DNA of 6,764 nucleotides. It comes from JBOHBN01 sp050698355. GTDB lineage: Bacteria > Actinomycetota > Actinomycetes > Streptosporangiales > WHST01. The stretch is taken from the NCBI GenBank assembly GCA_050698355.1, contig JBOHBN010000093.1, positions 1 through 6,764 on the forward strand. The letters run 5' to 3'. The notes under the pieces were generated by a model. It was not told the DNA's origin and did no database searches. It worked only from the letters and a program-made list of their open reading frames with translations. Below, piece after piece: positions 1 through 5,650 of the stretch; position 1 is the stretch's first letter; each line of letters begins with the position of its first letter. A program made the translations under genes and the position numbers.

Positions 1-23
1 CGGAGGGGAGTAGGCGTCCACTG

Positions 24-1466
24 GTGGCTGGCCGATTCGTCGACTTCTACGCCCTGCTGAGCGTCCCGGCGGACGCGTCCACGCAGGCTGTTCGTGACGC
101 CATCATCGATCAGCGGCGGATCTGGGAGCCGCGCCAGGAGAGCGGCGACCCGGAGAGCCGGTCGGTGGCGGATGACCTGATCCGCGATATCGACCTCGCC
201 GAGTTCGTGCTCCTCGACCCCACGCAGCGGGTCGAGTACGACGACGAGTGGCGGCAGCAGCGCGAGGGGCCCGCTGCCGAGGATTTTGCGGTACCCGCGA
301 ACGGGCATGTGGGCAGGCACGCCGAGCCGCGCGCGGAACCGCGCGGTCGCGGCCGCTTCGACGCTCCCGGAGCCATGCCGATGGACCCGGCAGACATCCA
401 GCCGGCTGCGGGCGCGGGTGCGTCCGGTACGAGAGCCGGGTGGGGCGAGGCACCGCAGGGTGAGAACGGCAGGGCCCACGCCCCGAGCCCCGCTACGGTC
501 GGCTGGGGCGACGACCCCGCCGTCAACGGCACTAGCGCCGGCGCGGGCCCGGACGACCGCGCCGAGGACGACAACCTGCGCCAGATCAAGGACCTGCTCG
601 CCCGTGGCGACCGGTCGGCGGCGATCCACATGGCGCAGCAGGCGATCCGGCAGAATGACGATTCCGGCGCGGCGTGGGCGGTGCGCGCGGCGGCTGCGGC
701 CGGCCTCGGCAACATCTCGGCGGCGATCGAGAACTACCACCAGGCAACCCGCATCGAGCCGGACAACCCGACGTACCACTACGACCTCGGCCGCTGCTAC
801 GACGAGACCGGCGACCACGAGCGGGCCTTCGCCTGCTACGACGCGGCCGCCCGACTGGCACCCCACGTGACGGTGTACCGGGCCGCCGTCGGCAACGCGC
901 TGATCCGTACGGGCCGGCCCCGCGACGCCGTGGCCATCCTCGAGCACGTCGTCAGCGAGGCGCCCACCAACCAGGCGTACCGGGGCAACCTGGCCCTCGC
1001 CATGCACGACACCTGCGTGCACCTGATGACGCCGCTGCCCGACGGGCGGGTCTGCATCACCACCGCGGAGCAGGCGCGCGCCGTCGAGGGGTGGATGACG
1101 CGCGCCAGCGCTCTGGTCGGGACCGGAGACGACGACGAGCTCAGCGCGGACGTCGCCGAGAAGCTCGAGCTCGCCCGGCTCGCGCAACAGCGCAGCTGGC
1201 GCCCGCCGGCCTCCTGGTGGGTGCTCGTACCGCTCGTGGTGGTCATCGCCGGCGGGCTGGCGCTCATCGCGCCGTGGTGGACCGGTGTGATCACCCTCGG
1301 CGTCCTTGTCGCGGGCATCGTGATGCTGGGGCTGCGGCCGAACTGGTGGCACGTGGCGCGTGCGGTACGCCGGGCGACCGCGGTCCCGCCGACCACGCCA
1401 CCGTCCTTCGAGACGGGCACGGCAGAGGAGTACGAGTACGAGGAGCGCGACAGCATCCTGCCGTGA
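24..1466 (+). CDS. J-domain-like / TPR repeat membrane protein, function unknown
   Basis: A 480-residue protein that I recognise only by architecture. Residues 6–76 resemble a J domain (opening VDFYALLSVPADAST, closing LLDPTQRVEYDDEW), but the HPD tripeptide that lets J proteins stimulate Hsp70 is absent between the two main helices, so classical DnaJ activity is unlikely. Residues 80–180 are a low-complexity, Gly/Ala/Pro-rich linker. Residues 183–315 hold about four TPR-like helical hairpins (for example YHYDLGRCYDETGDHERAF, 251–269), with a fifth partial one to about 335. Two hydrophobic segments (about 397–415 and 419–437) with a very short turn would place both the N-terminal TPR part and the acidic tail (EEYEYEE) on the same, probably cytoplasmic, side. 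The GTG start has a purine-rich stretch GGAGGGGAG about 13 bases upstream. The frame is open to the window edge, so an earlier start cannot be excluded. A role as scaffold or co-chaperone is inference. Confidence 0.85.
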   Translation: MAGRFVDFYALLSVPADASTQAVRDAIIDQRRIWEPRQESGDPESRSVADDLIRDIDLAEFVLLDPTQRVEYDDEWRQQREGPAAEDFAVPANGHVGRHAEPRAEPRGRGRFDAPGAMPMDPADIQPAAGAGASGTRAGWGEAPQGENGRAHAPSPATVGWGDDPAVNGTSAGAGPDDRAEDDNLRQIKDLLARGDRSAAIHMAQQAIRQNDDSGAAWAVRAAAAAGLGNISAAIENYHQATRIEPDNPTYHYDLGRCYDETGDHERAFACYDAAARLAPHVTVYRAAVGNALIRTGRPRDAVAILEHVVSEAPTNQAYRGNLALAMHDTCVHLMTPLPDGRVCITTAEQARAVEGWMTRASALVGTGDDDELSADVAEKLELARLAQQRSWRPPASWWVLVPLVVVIAGGLALIAPWWTGVITLGVLVAGIVMLGLRPNWWHVARAVRRATAVPPTTPPSFETGTAEEYEYEERDSILP

Positions 1467-1473
1467 CCCCGTG

Positions 1474-1555
1474 CCTGACTCGCCCAGCCCGGGACGCATA
1501 CCGGGGCAAACCGGGCGTTCGATCATGGCACGCCGCGTCAAGAGGCTGAGTCAGG
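1474..1555 (+). repeat. Inverted repeat in the 3' region after the TPR gene
   Basis: CCTGACTC at 1474–1481 is perfectly complementary to GAGTCAGG at 1548–1555. AGCC at 1486–1489 can add four pairs with GGCT at 1544–1547 after a 4-base bulge. An alternative inner hairpin (1488–1492 with 1501–1505, CCCGG/CCGGG) overlaps this by two bases. It begins eight bases after the TPR gene stop. It could be a 3'-end structure that assists termination or mRNA stability, or chance in GC-rich DNA. No T-arm or cloverleaf supports a tRNA. Confidence 0.35.
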
Positions 1556-1569
1556 AGCTGGAGACAGCG

Positions 1570-1611
1570 CAAGGGGCGTACGGCCAGGGGGGATTAGCCG
1601 CACGCCCCTTG
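1570..1611. terminator. Bidirectional hairpin terminator between convergent genes
   Basis: Bases 1570–1579 (CAAGGGGCGT) pair perfectly with 1602–1611 (ACGCCCCTTG). After one mismatch, CGGC 1581–1584 pairs with GCCG 1597–1600, leaving a 12-base loop. This 10+4 bp stem lies between the stop of the rightward TPR gene (1466) and the stop of the leftward DUF1416 gene (1634), so it can serve both. There is no T-tract, as is usual in high-GC actinobacteria. Confidence 0.8.
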
Positions 1612-1633
1612 CCCGACCACACCGGGTCGGCGA

Positions 1634-1927
1634 TCACATCTGCAGAGTGATACGAACTATCCTCCCACGGCTTGCCTCGACCTGGCTATCGACTGCCGCA
1701 ACACCGGGCGCGAGTGCACGCACTGTCCACTGCCCCGGCGCCGCGTAGAACCGGAACGCCCCGCTCGCATCCGTCGCCACCTCGGCGACGAACTCCCCGG
1801 AGCTGTCGAGCAGCCGGACGTACGCCGGGTGGACCGGCTGGTCGCCGCGGCGTACCTCACCGGCGACGACGGCCTCGTCGCCGGCCTCGGTCACCTGCAC
1901 GCCGCCCTCGGGAGCCCCGCATCCCAT
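1634..1927 (-). CDS. sseC: DUF1416 (SseC-like) protein
   Basis: A 97-residue protein beginning MGCGAPEGG. The core VRLLDSSGEFVAEVATDASG (37–56) followed by AFRFYAAPGQWTVRALAPG (57–75) matches, from memory, the mycobacterial SseC/DUF1416 family (Rv0814c), and the length is the family's usual one. The pattern looks like a small all-beta, transthyretin/CNA-B-like fold: a variable segment, then an 'F-x-F-x-A-x-P-G-x-W-T-V-R' strand pair. The biochemical role is not established; family members sit directly behind a rhodanese, which suggests a partner in sulfur transfer. An N-terminal Cys (residue 3) is present. The ATG is chosen because it overlaps the rhodanese stop as TGATG, so translation of the two is probably coupled; the longer reading frame upstream is a shadow of the rhodanese gene. 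Confidence 0.9.
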   Translation of the reverse strand: MGCGAPEGGVQVTEAGDEAVVAGEVRRGDQPVHPAYVRLLDSSGEFVAEVATDASGAFRFYAAPGQWTVRALAPGVAAVDSQVEASRGRIVRITLQM

Positions 1928-2763
1928 CAGGCGCCACCGGTCTCGACCGGCACGCCGATCAGCGAACCCCACTCGGTCCAGGAACCGTCGTAGGTCTTCA
2001 CGTTCTGCTGGTCGAGCAGCTCGTGCAAAGCGAACCAGGTGTGCGCGGCACGCTCGCCGATACGACAGTACGTGATCGTAGAACGACCACCATCCACGCC
2101 CGCGTCCGCGTACAGCTTGCTGAGCTCGTCGTTGCTCTTGAACGTGCCGTCCTCGTTCGCGGCCTTCGACCACGGGATGTTCGCGGCCGTGGGGATGTGC
2201 CCGCCACGCTGCGCCTGCTCCTGCGGCAGGTGCGCCGGCGCGAGCAGCCGCCCGCTGAACTCGTCGGGCGAGCGGACGTCGATCAGGTTGCGGTCACCGA
2301 TCGCGTCGAGCACCTCGTCGCGCAGCGCACGGATCGAGGCGTCGGGCTCCTTGGCCTTGTACGACGTGCGCTCCCGCTGCGGCACCTCACCCGTCAGCTC
2401 GCGGGACTCCAGCTCCCACTTCTTGCGGCCGCCGTCGAGGAGCAGCAGCTTCTCGTGCCCGTACAGCTTGAGGAACCAGTACGCGTACGCCGCGAACCAG
2501 TTGTTGTTCCCGCCGTACAGCACGAGCGTGTCGTCGCCCGCGATGCCGCGGCCGGACAGCAGCTCCTCCAGGGCGGCCTTGTCGATGAAATCGCGCCGCA
2601 CCGGGTCCTGCAGGTCGAGCTTCCAGTCGAGCTTCACAGCGCCGGCGATGTGGCCCTTGTCGTACGCCGAGGTGTCCTCGTCGACCTCGACGAGCACGAC
2701 ACCCGGGTCGTTGCCGTGTTCCTGGACCCAGTCGGGGTCTACGAGTACGTCAGAACGGCTCAT
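1927..2763 (-). CDS. sseA: Thiosulfate sulfurtransferase (two-domain rhodanese, CysA2/SseA type)
   Basis: A 278-residue tandem rhodanese that transfers sulfane sulfur from thiosulfate or another donor to an acceptor through a cysteine persulfide. The N-terminal domain (about 1–125) has the family signatures VEVDEDTSAYDKGHIAGA and LYGGNNNWFAAYAYW, the latter replacing a catalytic Cys, so this half is structural. The C-terminal domain (about 145–275) has NLIDVRSPDEFSG and the active loop TYCRIGERAAHTW with Cys233 as persulfide site, followed by DGSWTEWGS. It is close to mycobacterial CysA2 (Rv0815c) along its whole length. The ATG at 2763 is chosen over in-frame codons further upstream because GAAGGAG lies seven bases before it and family homology starts at MSRSDVLVD. 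It overlaps DUF1416 by one base and is preceded by a sulfur-type leader peptide, so cysteine- or sulfur-dependent control is likely. The alternative names cysA2 and sseA are both used for this family. Confidence 0.95.
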   Translation of the reverse strand: MSRSDVLVDPDWVQEHGNDPGVVLVEVDEDTSAYDKGHIAGAVKLDWKLDLQDPVRRDFIDKAALEELLSGRGIAGDDTLVLYGGNNNWFAAYAYWFLKLYGHEKLLLLDGGRKKWELESRELTGEVPQRERTSYKAKEPDASIRALRDEVLDAIGDRNLIDVRSPDEFSGRLLAPAHLPQEQAQRGGHIPTAANIPWSKAANEDGTFKSNDELSKLYADAGVDGGRSTITYCRIGERAAHTWFALHELLDQQNVKTYDGSWTEWGSLIGVPVETGGA

Positions 2764-2897
2764 AAATAGTCTCCTTCGAACGTGCAGTTTGGTGGGAAGA
2801 GCGAGAAGGCGGGCGGTAGGTACGCCACAGGCGGTGGATGCCACGAATCCGGCGACCGCAACCTGCGGCCGATGTGATCACCGTAGGGCGCGCCCGG
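2764..2897 (-). promoter_or_regulatory. Structured 5' region between leader peptide and rhodanese (putative attenuator)
   Basis: These 134 bases separate the leader peptide stop from the rhodanese start and hold no convincing gene. Read on the minus strand they contain the palindrome GGGCGCGCCC immediately after the leader stop (2886–2895), the palindrome GTGATCAC (2874–2881), and a hairpin CCGCA–GGT–TGCGG (2868–2856) that can extend with CGG/CCG. Two mutually exclusive small hairpins share CCAC 2837–2834, which can pair with GTGG 2844–2841 or GTGG 2828–2825. The pairings are visible in the sequence; an attenuation role is inferred from the leader peptide upstream. Confidence 0.45.
2771..2777 (-). 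promoter_or_regulatory. Shine-Dalgarno site of the rhodanese gene
   Basis: On the minus strand GAAGGAG is followed by seven bases (ACTATTT) and ATG. It fixes the start at 2763, against the longer in-frame alternative beginning at 2844. CCTTC at 2805–2809 could pair with its GAAGG portion, a weak possible way of masking it. Confidence 0.8.
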
Positions 2898-2975
2898 TCA
2901 GGAGATAGGACACTGCGAGCTATTCACGCGGACGTAGTCGACCGCGCGACGCTTAGTGAAGGTGCTCGCATGCAC
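2898..2975 (-). CDS. Sulfur-operon leader peptide (uORF), 25 residues
   Basis: A GTG-started 25-codon ORF, too short for usual gene finding. It contains FTKRRAVDYVRVNSSQC followed by PIS and a TGA stop. This matches the pattern of actinobacterial 'putative leader peptides' (roughly L-T-[RK]-R-x-x-V-D-[LY]-x-R-V-x-S-x-x-C) that precede cysteine and sulfur-metabolism genes and, in mycobacteria, act as cysteine-responsive upstream ORFs. Only one Cys codon is present, near the end (codon 22), unlike the poly-Cys versions. It lies upstream of, and in the same direction as, the rhodanese–DUF1416 pair, the expected target. The start has TAGGG seven bases ahead, usable as a weak Shine-Dalgarno, but the same bases fit a –10 box for a leaderless transcript. 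GTG is the nearest start codon in frame; an internal GTG at codon 17 would cut the motif. Confidence 0.8.
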   Translation of the reverse strand: MHASTFTKRRAVDYVRVNSSQCPIS

Positions 2976-2981
2976 ATGGCG

Positions 2982-2987
2982 ACCCTA
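2982..2987 (-). promoter_or_regulatory. Candidate –10 element for a leaderless leader-peptide transcript
   Basis: On the minus strand TAGGGT fits the actinobacterial TANNNT –10 pattern. Its last T is at –7 if the G of the leader GTG (2975) is +1, the spacing expected for leaderless mRNA. No good –35 hexamer is seen, which is common in these bacteria. The same bases could instead be a Shine-Dalgarno (TAGGG). Confidence 0.4.
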
Positions 2988-3035
2988 CCCGCACATCCGG
3001 GCCTACCGTGCCGACATATCCAGATTGTGGACGGA

Positions 3036-3734
3036 TCATCGCTGGGTGCGCAGCGTGACGTCCGTACCAGCGGCATGTACTCGGACACCGGTATCGGTTA
3101 CGGAGAGTGACGCGGCGGTGAGGCCGGGTGGGAGTCCCGCCAGTTGCACGCTCGCCCCCAGGTGATCGCGGACGAGCGCGGTGGCCGCGACACTCGGCAG
3201 CGGTCCGAGCACCTTGACCTGCTGGGGTTTGAGCCGGGCGTCGCCGTCCTGCAATGACACCGTGACCACGGCACTGATGCGCACGTCCTGGTCGAGAATG
3301 GAGACGGTACCGGACAGCCGCATCCGGTCCCCGGTGTCACCGGCGCGCTTCGCGCTGATACCGCGCGGCAGCGGAAGCGCGTCGAACGGCACCGTCCCCG
3401 CCATCGAAGCGGTGCCGGCATGCACCGAGTCGACATTGCCGTTCGTGAGGAACGGGTCGGTGCGCACGTCACGCAGCGTGACGTGGATGTTCTTGGCCCG
3501 GGTGCCTCCGAGCAGCACGCTCTGGCCCGCCACGGCGATGGTGTCGTAGCGACCCGACGCCCACTGCGTGAGAAACGGGAAGCCGCGGATATCCACGTCC
3601 GGCTCGCTGCCGAACGTGGCGGCCAACCCCGCCGCCGCTTGCTGCTCGGCGACCAGGTCGCCGCCGCGGTCGACGCCGACGAGTACCAGCACGAGCACGG
3701 CGAGCCCGAGCACCGTGCGGCGCAGTCCCCGCAC
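3036..3734 (-). CDS. lmeA: LmeA-like DUF2993 envelope protein
   Basis: A 232-residue protein of the DUF2993/LmeA family. Residues 1–6 are basic (MRGLRR) and 7–21 form a hydrophobic segment, so it is a signal peptide or membrane anchor and the rest lies outside the cytoplasm; no lipobox Cys is present. The family signature DVDIRGFPFLTQWASGRYDT spans about 46–65, and the remainder alternates strand-like stretches ending in SVTDTGVRVHAAGTDVTL. In mycobacteria the family member beside glnR (Rv0817c, LmeA) binds phospholipid and is needed for mannan elongation in lipomannan; whether this one does the same is inference. The GTG start lies two bases after the moaD stop with a run of G's as ribosome site, so the two are almost certainly co-translated. 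The stop is 60 bases before the leader peptide, with no obvious terminator between, so read-through into the sulfur genes is possible. Confidence 0.88.
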   Translation of the reverse strand: MRGLRRTVLGLAVLVLVLVGVDRGGDLVAEQQAAAGLAATFGSEPDVDIRGFPFLTQWASGRYDTIAVAGQSVLLGGTRAKNIHVTLRDVRTDPFLTNGNVDSVHAGTASMAGTVPFDALPLPRGISAKRAGDTGDRMRLSGTVSILDQDVRISAVVTVSLQDGDARLKPQQVKVLGPLPSVAATALVRDHLGASVQLAGLPPGLTAASLSVTDTGVRVHAAGTDVTLRTQR

Positions 3735-3736
3735 GC

Positions 3737-3994
3737 TCAGCCCCCCGCGAACGGAGGTAGCGCCTCGACGACGGTGCCCTCGCCGAGCGCGATGGTGGCG
3801 TGGTCGCGGGTGCCGACGGGCGCGTCGTCGACCACGAACGAGCAGCAGCCGAGCACGGCGGCGAACCGTTCCCCGGGATGGCGCTGGCGGGCCAGTTGGA
3901 CCAGGTCGCGCAGCGTCGACGCGTCGTACCGTTCCTCGGTGGCCCCCGCGGCGTCCCGGGCGGCGGCCCAGTACCTGATCGTCACGGCACTCAT
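3737..3994 (-). CDS. moaD: MoaD/ThiS-family sulfur carrier protein
   Basis: An 85-residue ubiquitin-like protein. It opens with the beta strand SAVTIRYWAAARDAAG typical of MoaD, has the LRDLVQLARQRHPG helix, and ends in LPPFAGG; the exposed C-terminal Gly-Gly is what is adenylated and thiocarboxylated by a MoeB/ThiF-type enzyme. MoaD delivers sulfur to molybdopterin synthase, while related carriers feed other pathways. No moaE, moeB or molybdenum gene is in the window, and the next sulfur genes are a rhodanese and DUF1416, so the acceptor here is open. The ATG at 3994 begins the family homology and has GAGG eight bases ahead; upstream codons in frame run into glnR and are artefacts. Residues 49–50 are an unusual Cys-Cys pair (VLGCCSF). 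It is divergent from glnR, 36 bases away, and two bases from lmeA. Confidence 0.88.
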   Translation of the reverse strand: MSAVTIRYWAAARDAAGATEERYDASTLRDLVQLARQRHPGERFAAVLGCCSFVVDDAPVGTRDHATIALGEGTVVEALPPFAGG

Positions 3995-4030
3995 ACCGTT
4001 ATCCTCGCGTATGGACGTGGAGGGGGCGCG
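3995..4030. promoter_or_regulatory. Divergent promoter region between moaD and glnR
   Basis: Only 36 bases separate the two start codons, so promoter elements must lie here or inside the genes. TATCCT at 4000–4005 fits the TANNNT –10 pattern for rightward transcription starting near 4011–4012 and giving a short leader. On the opposite strand these bases read AGGATA beside the GAGG ribosome site of moaD. No convincing –35 and no clear GlnR box were seen. Confidence 0.4.
4019..4026 (+). promoter_or_regulatory. Shine-Dalgarno site of glnR
   Basis: GGAGGGGG followed by four bases and ATG at 4031. It decides the start against the earlier out-of-frame ATG at 4011 and against the in-frame upstream extension that overlaps moaD. 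Confidence 0.75.
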
Positions 4031-4732
4031 ATGGGCACGGTCATGCTGCTCACCAACGCGCCCGGCCCGTCTTTGGAGGTGCTTCCCGCCCTGGGGCTCC
4101 TGCCGCACGCGGTTCGGGTGGTGCCGGCGCAGCCGGCCGCGCTGGTCGACGCGCCCGAGGCCGATGTCGTGCTGCTCGATGCCCGCCGGGATCTGCTGCG
4201 TGCCCGCGACCTCGCGGGCGTGATCAAGACGACGGGCCTGTCGTGTCCGCTACTCCTCGTCGTCACCGAGGGTGGCCTTGCCGGGCTGCACGCGGACTGG
4301 GGTGTGGACGACTTCCTCCTCGACACCGCGGGACCCGCCGAGGTGGACGCGCGCCTGCGACTGGTCATCGGCCGGAACGGCGAGGGCTCCGACGAGGAGA
4401 ACGTGGTCCGGCACGGCGAGCTCACGATCGAGGAGGCGACGTACACCGCCAGGCTCCGCGGCCGCGTGCTCGACCTCACGTACATCGAGTTCGAGCTGCT
4501 CAAGTACCTCGCCCAGCACCCGGGCCGGGTCTTCACTCGCGGCCAGCTGCTGCAGGAGGTGTGGGGGTACGACTACTTTGGCGGCGCCCGCACCGTCGAT
4601 GTCCACGTCCGGCGGCTGCGGGCGAAGCTGGGGTCCGAGCACGAGGTGCTGATCGGCACCGTGCGCGGCGTCGGGTACCGGTTCCAGCCGGCGCAACCGG
4701 GGCGCGCGCCCACCGTGATTGCGGACCAGTAG
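4031..4732 (+). CDS. glnR: GlnR, orphan OmpR-family nitrogen regulator
   Basis: A 233-residue transcription factor, the actinobacterial master regulator of nitrogen assimilation (glnA, amtB, nitrate genes in known members). Residues 1–105 are an atypical receiver domain with VVLLDARRDL: Asp50 and Arg52 are at the positions which, in Amycolatopsis GlnR, hold an unphosphorylated homodimer together, and the acidic pocket of true receivers is poor. Residues 130–220 are an OmpR winged helix: LRGRVLDLTYIEFELLKYLAQ, QLLQEVWGYDYFGG, the recognition helix RTVDVHVRRLRAKLG (187–201) and the wing TVRGVGYRF. It resembles Rv0818 throughout, but its tail after the wing is only about 15 residues. No sensor kinase gene is adjacent, as expected for an orphan. 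It is followed by mshD after nine bases, so the two are probably co-transcribed. Confidence 0.95.
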   Translation: MGTVMLLTNAPGPSLEVLPALGLLPHAVRVVPAQPAALVDAPEADVVLLDARRDLLRARDLAGVIKTTGLSCPLLLVVTEGGLAGLHADWGVDDFLLDTAGPAEVDARLRLVIGRNGEGSDEENVVRHGELTIEEATYTARLRGRVLDLTYIEFELLKYLAQHPGRVFTRGQLLQEVWGYDYFGGARTVDVHVRRLRAKLGSEHEVLIGTVRGVGYRFQPAQPGRAPTVIADQ

Positions 4733-4741
4733 CGTGCCCGC

Positions 4742-5650
4742 GTGACATCCGTGGTCGGCAAGGACGAGCTCGACAGCGACGACGCCGCGCAGGTGATGGC
4801 GCTCGCGAAGCGGGCGGCCGCGGCCGACGGCGTGCCACCGCTGTCGGAGCAGGTGCTGCTGGCCGTACGGCCCGGTGACCGCGAGAACCGCAAGCACCTG
4901 CTCGTACACACCGACGGGCTCGCGGGGTACGCGCAGGTCGACCTCTCCGCGCCGGCCGGCACGGACGCGGAGATCGTGGTCGCGCCCGAAGCGCGGCGGG
5001 CCGGGCACGGCCGATCGCTGGTTGAGGCCGCGGCGAGCGCAGCTGGAAGCGGGCCGCTGCGCGTCTGGGCGCACGGGGAGCTGCCTGCCGCCGTGGCGTT
5101 CGCCCAGCATCTCGGGTTCGCCCGTACCCGCGCGCTCTGGCAGATGGCCAGGCCGCTCGGCGGGTCCGCGTCAGCGGTGCCGGAACCGGCCCTGCCGCCC
5201 GGTGTGGCGATCCGTACGTTCGATGCCAGCACGGACGCCGAGGCGTGGCTCGAGCTCAACGCGACCGCCTTCGCCGACCATGCCGAGCAGGGACGCATGA
5301 CCCTGCGTGACCTGCACGATCGCATGCGCGAACCGTGGTTCGACTCCGCCGGGTTCTTCATCGCCGAGCGCGGGGATGCGCTCGTCGGGTTCCATTGGAC
5401 CAAGACCGTCGACGAGACCGGCGAGGTGTACGTGATCGGCGTGCACCCGAGCGAACAGGGTCACGGGCTGGGCAAGGCGCTGCTGCTCGTCGGCCTGCTG
5501 CACCTGGCCCGCAACGGGCTCGCCCGCGTGACGCTGTACGTGGAGGCGGACAACGCCGGTGCGATCGCGTTGTACGCCAAGCTCGGCTTCGTGCATACCG
5601 GCACCGACGCGATGTTCACCCACTCGCGTGATCATGAAAGATCGTCGTAG
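4742..5650 (+). CDS. mshD: Mycothiol synthase MshD
   Basis: A 302-residue tandem GNAT protein that acetylates the cysteine amino group of Cys-GlcN-Ins with acetyl-CoA, the last step of mycothiol synthesis in the cytoplasm. The N-terminal GNAT half (1–137) has IVVAPEARRAGHG and the conserved WAHGELPAA; the active C-terminal half (about 155–295) has GFHWTK (216–221), the acetyl-CoA loop VIGVHPSEQGHGLGKALL (231–248) and LYVEADNAGAIALYAKLGF (265–283), all family hallmarks. Length is close to the usual 300–315. The GTG start is nine bases after glnR and has no clear ribosome site, so translation probably continues from glnR. The last few codons (from 5628) form one arm of an inverted repeat and are AT-richer than the rest of the gene. 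Confidence 0.94.
   Translation: MTSVVGKDELDSDDAAQVMALAKRAAAADGVPPLSEQVLLAVRPGDRENRKHLLVHTDGLAGYAQVDLSAPAGTDAEIVVAPEARRAGHGRSLVEAAASAAGSGPLRVWAHGELPAAVAFAQHLGFARTRALWQMARPLGGSASAVPEPALPPGVAIRTFDASTDAEAWLELNATAFADHAEQGRMTLRDLHDRMREPWFDSAGFFIAERGDALVGFHWTKTVDETGEVYVIGVHPSEQGHGLGKALLLVGLLHLARNGLARVTLYVEADNAGAIALYAKLGFVHTGTDAMFTHSRDHERSS

Noticed and set aside
1501..1535. tRNA-like GTTCGATC segment
   Set aside because: The flanking bases do not form a T-arm stem and no cloverleaf can be built around it.
1525..1650. 41-codon ATG ORF on the plus strand after the TPR gene
   Set aside because: No ribosome site; it runs through the hairpin terminator and into the end of the opposite DUF1416 gene, and the peptide resembles nothing I know.
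2762..2828. 22-codon GTG ORF on the minus strand whose stop overlaps the rhodanese ATG (ATGA)
   Set aside because: The overlap is attractive for coupling, but there is no ribosome site, only one Cys and no leader motif. The ORF at 2898–2975 is a far better leader candidate.
2764..2844. In-frame N-terminal extension of the rhodanese starting at 2844
   Set aside because: A good ribosome site sits immediately before the ATG at 2763 and family homology begins there. The extension (LLALPTKLHVRRRL) faintly resembles a leader motif but lacks VD-x-x-RV and the terminal Cys and has no stop before the rhodanese.
1672..2908. Long plus-strand frames opposite the rhodanese and DUF1416 genes
   Set aside because: Low-complexity Arg/Pro/Ser/Thr-rich or His/Val/Leu/Arg-rich translations typical of antisense frames in high-GC DNA; the minus-strand products have clear families.
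3971..3985. GTACC–n5–GTCAC as a GlnR operator near the glnR promoter
   Set aside because: The first half-site and the spacing do not fit the usual GTnAC–n6–GnAAC pattern well enough, and the site lies inside moaD.
4250..5403. Long minus-strand frames opposite glnR and mshD
   Set aside because: Antisense shadows of two genes with strong family signatures on the plus strand.
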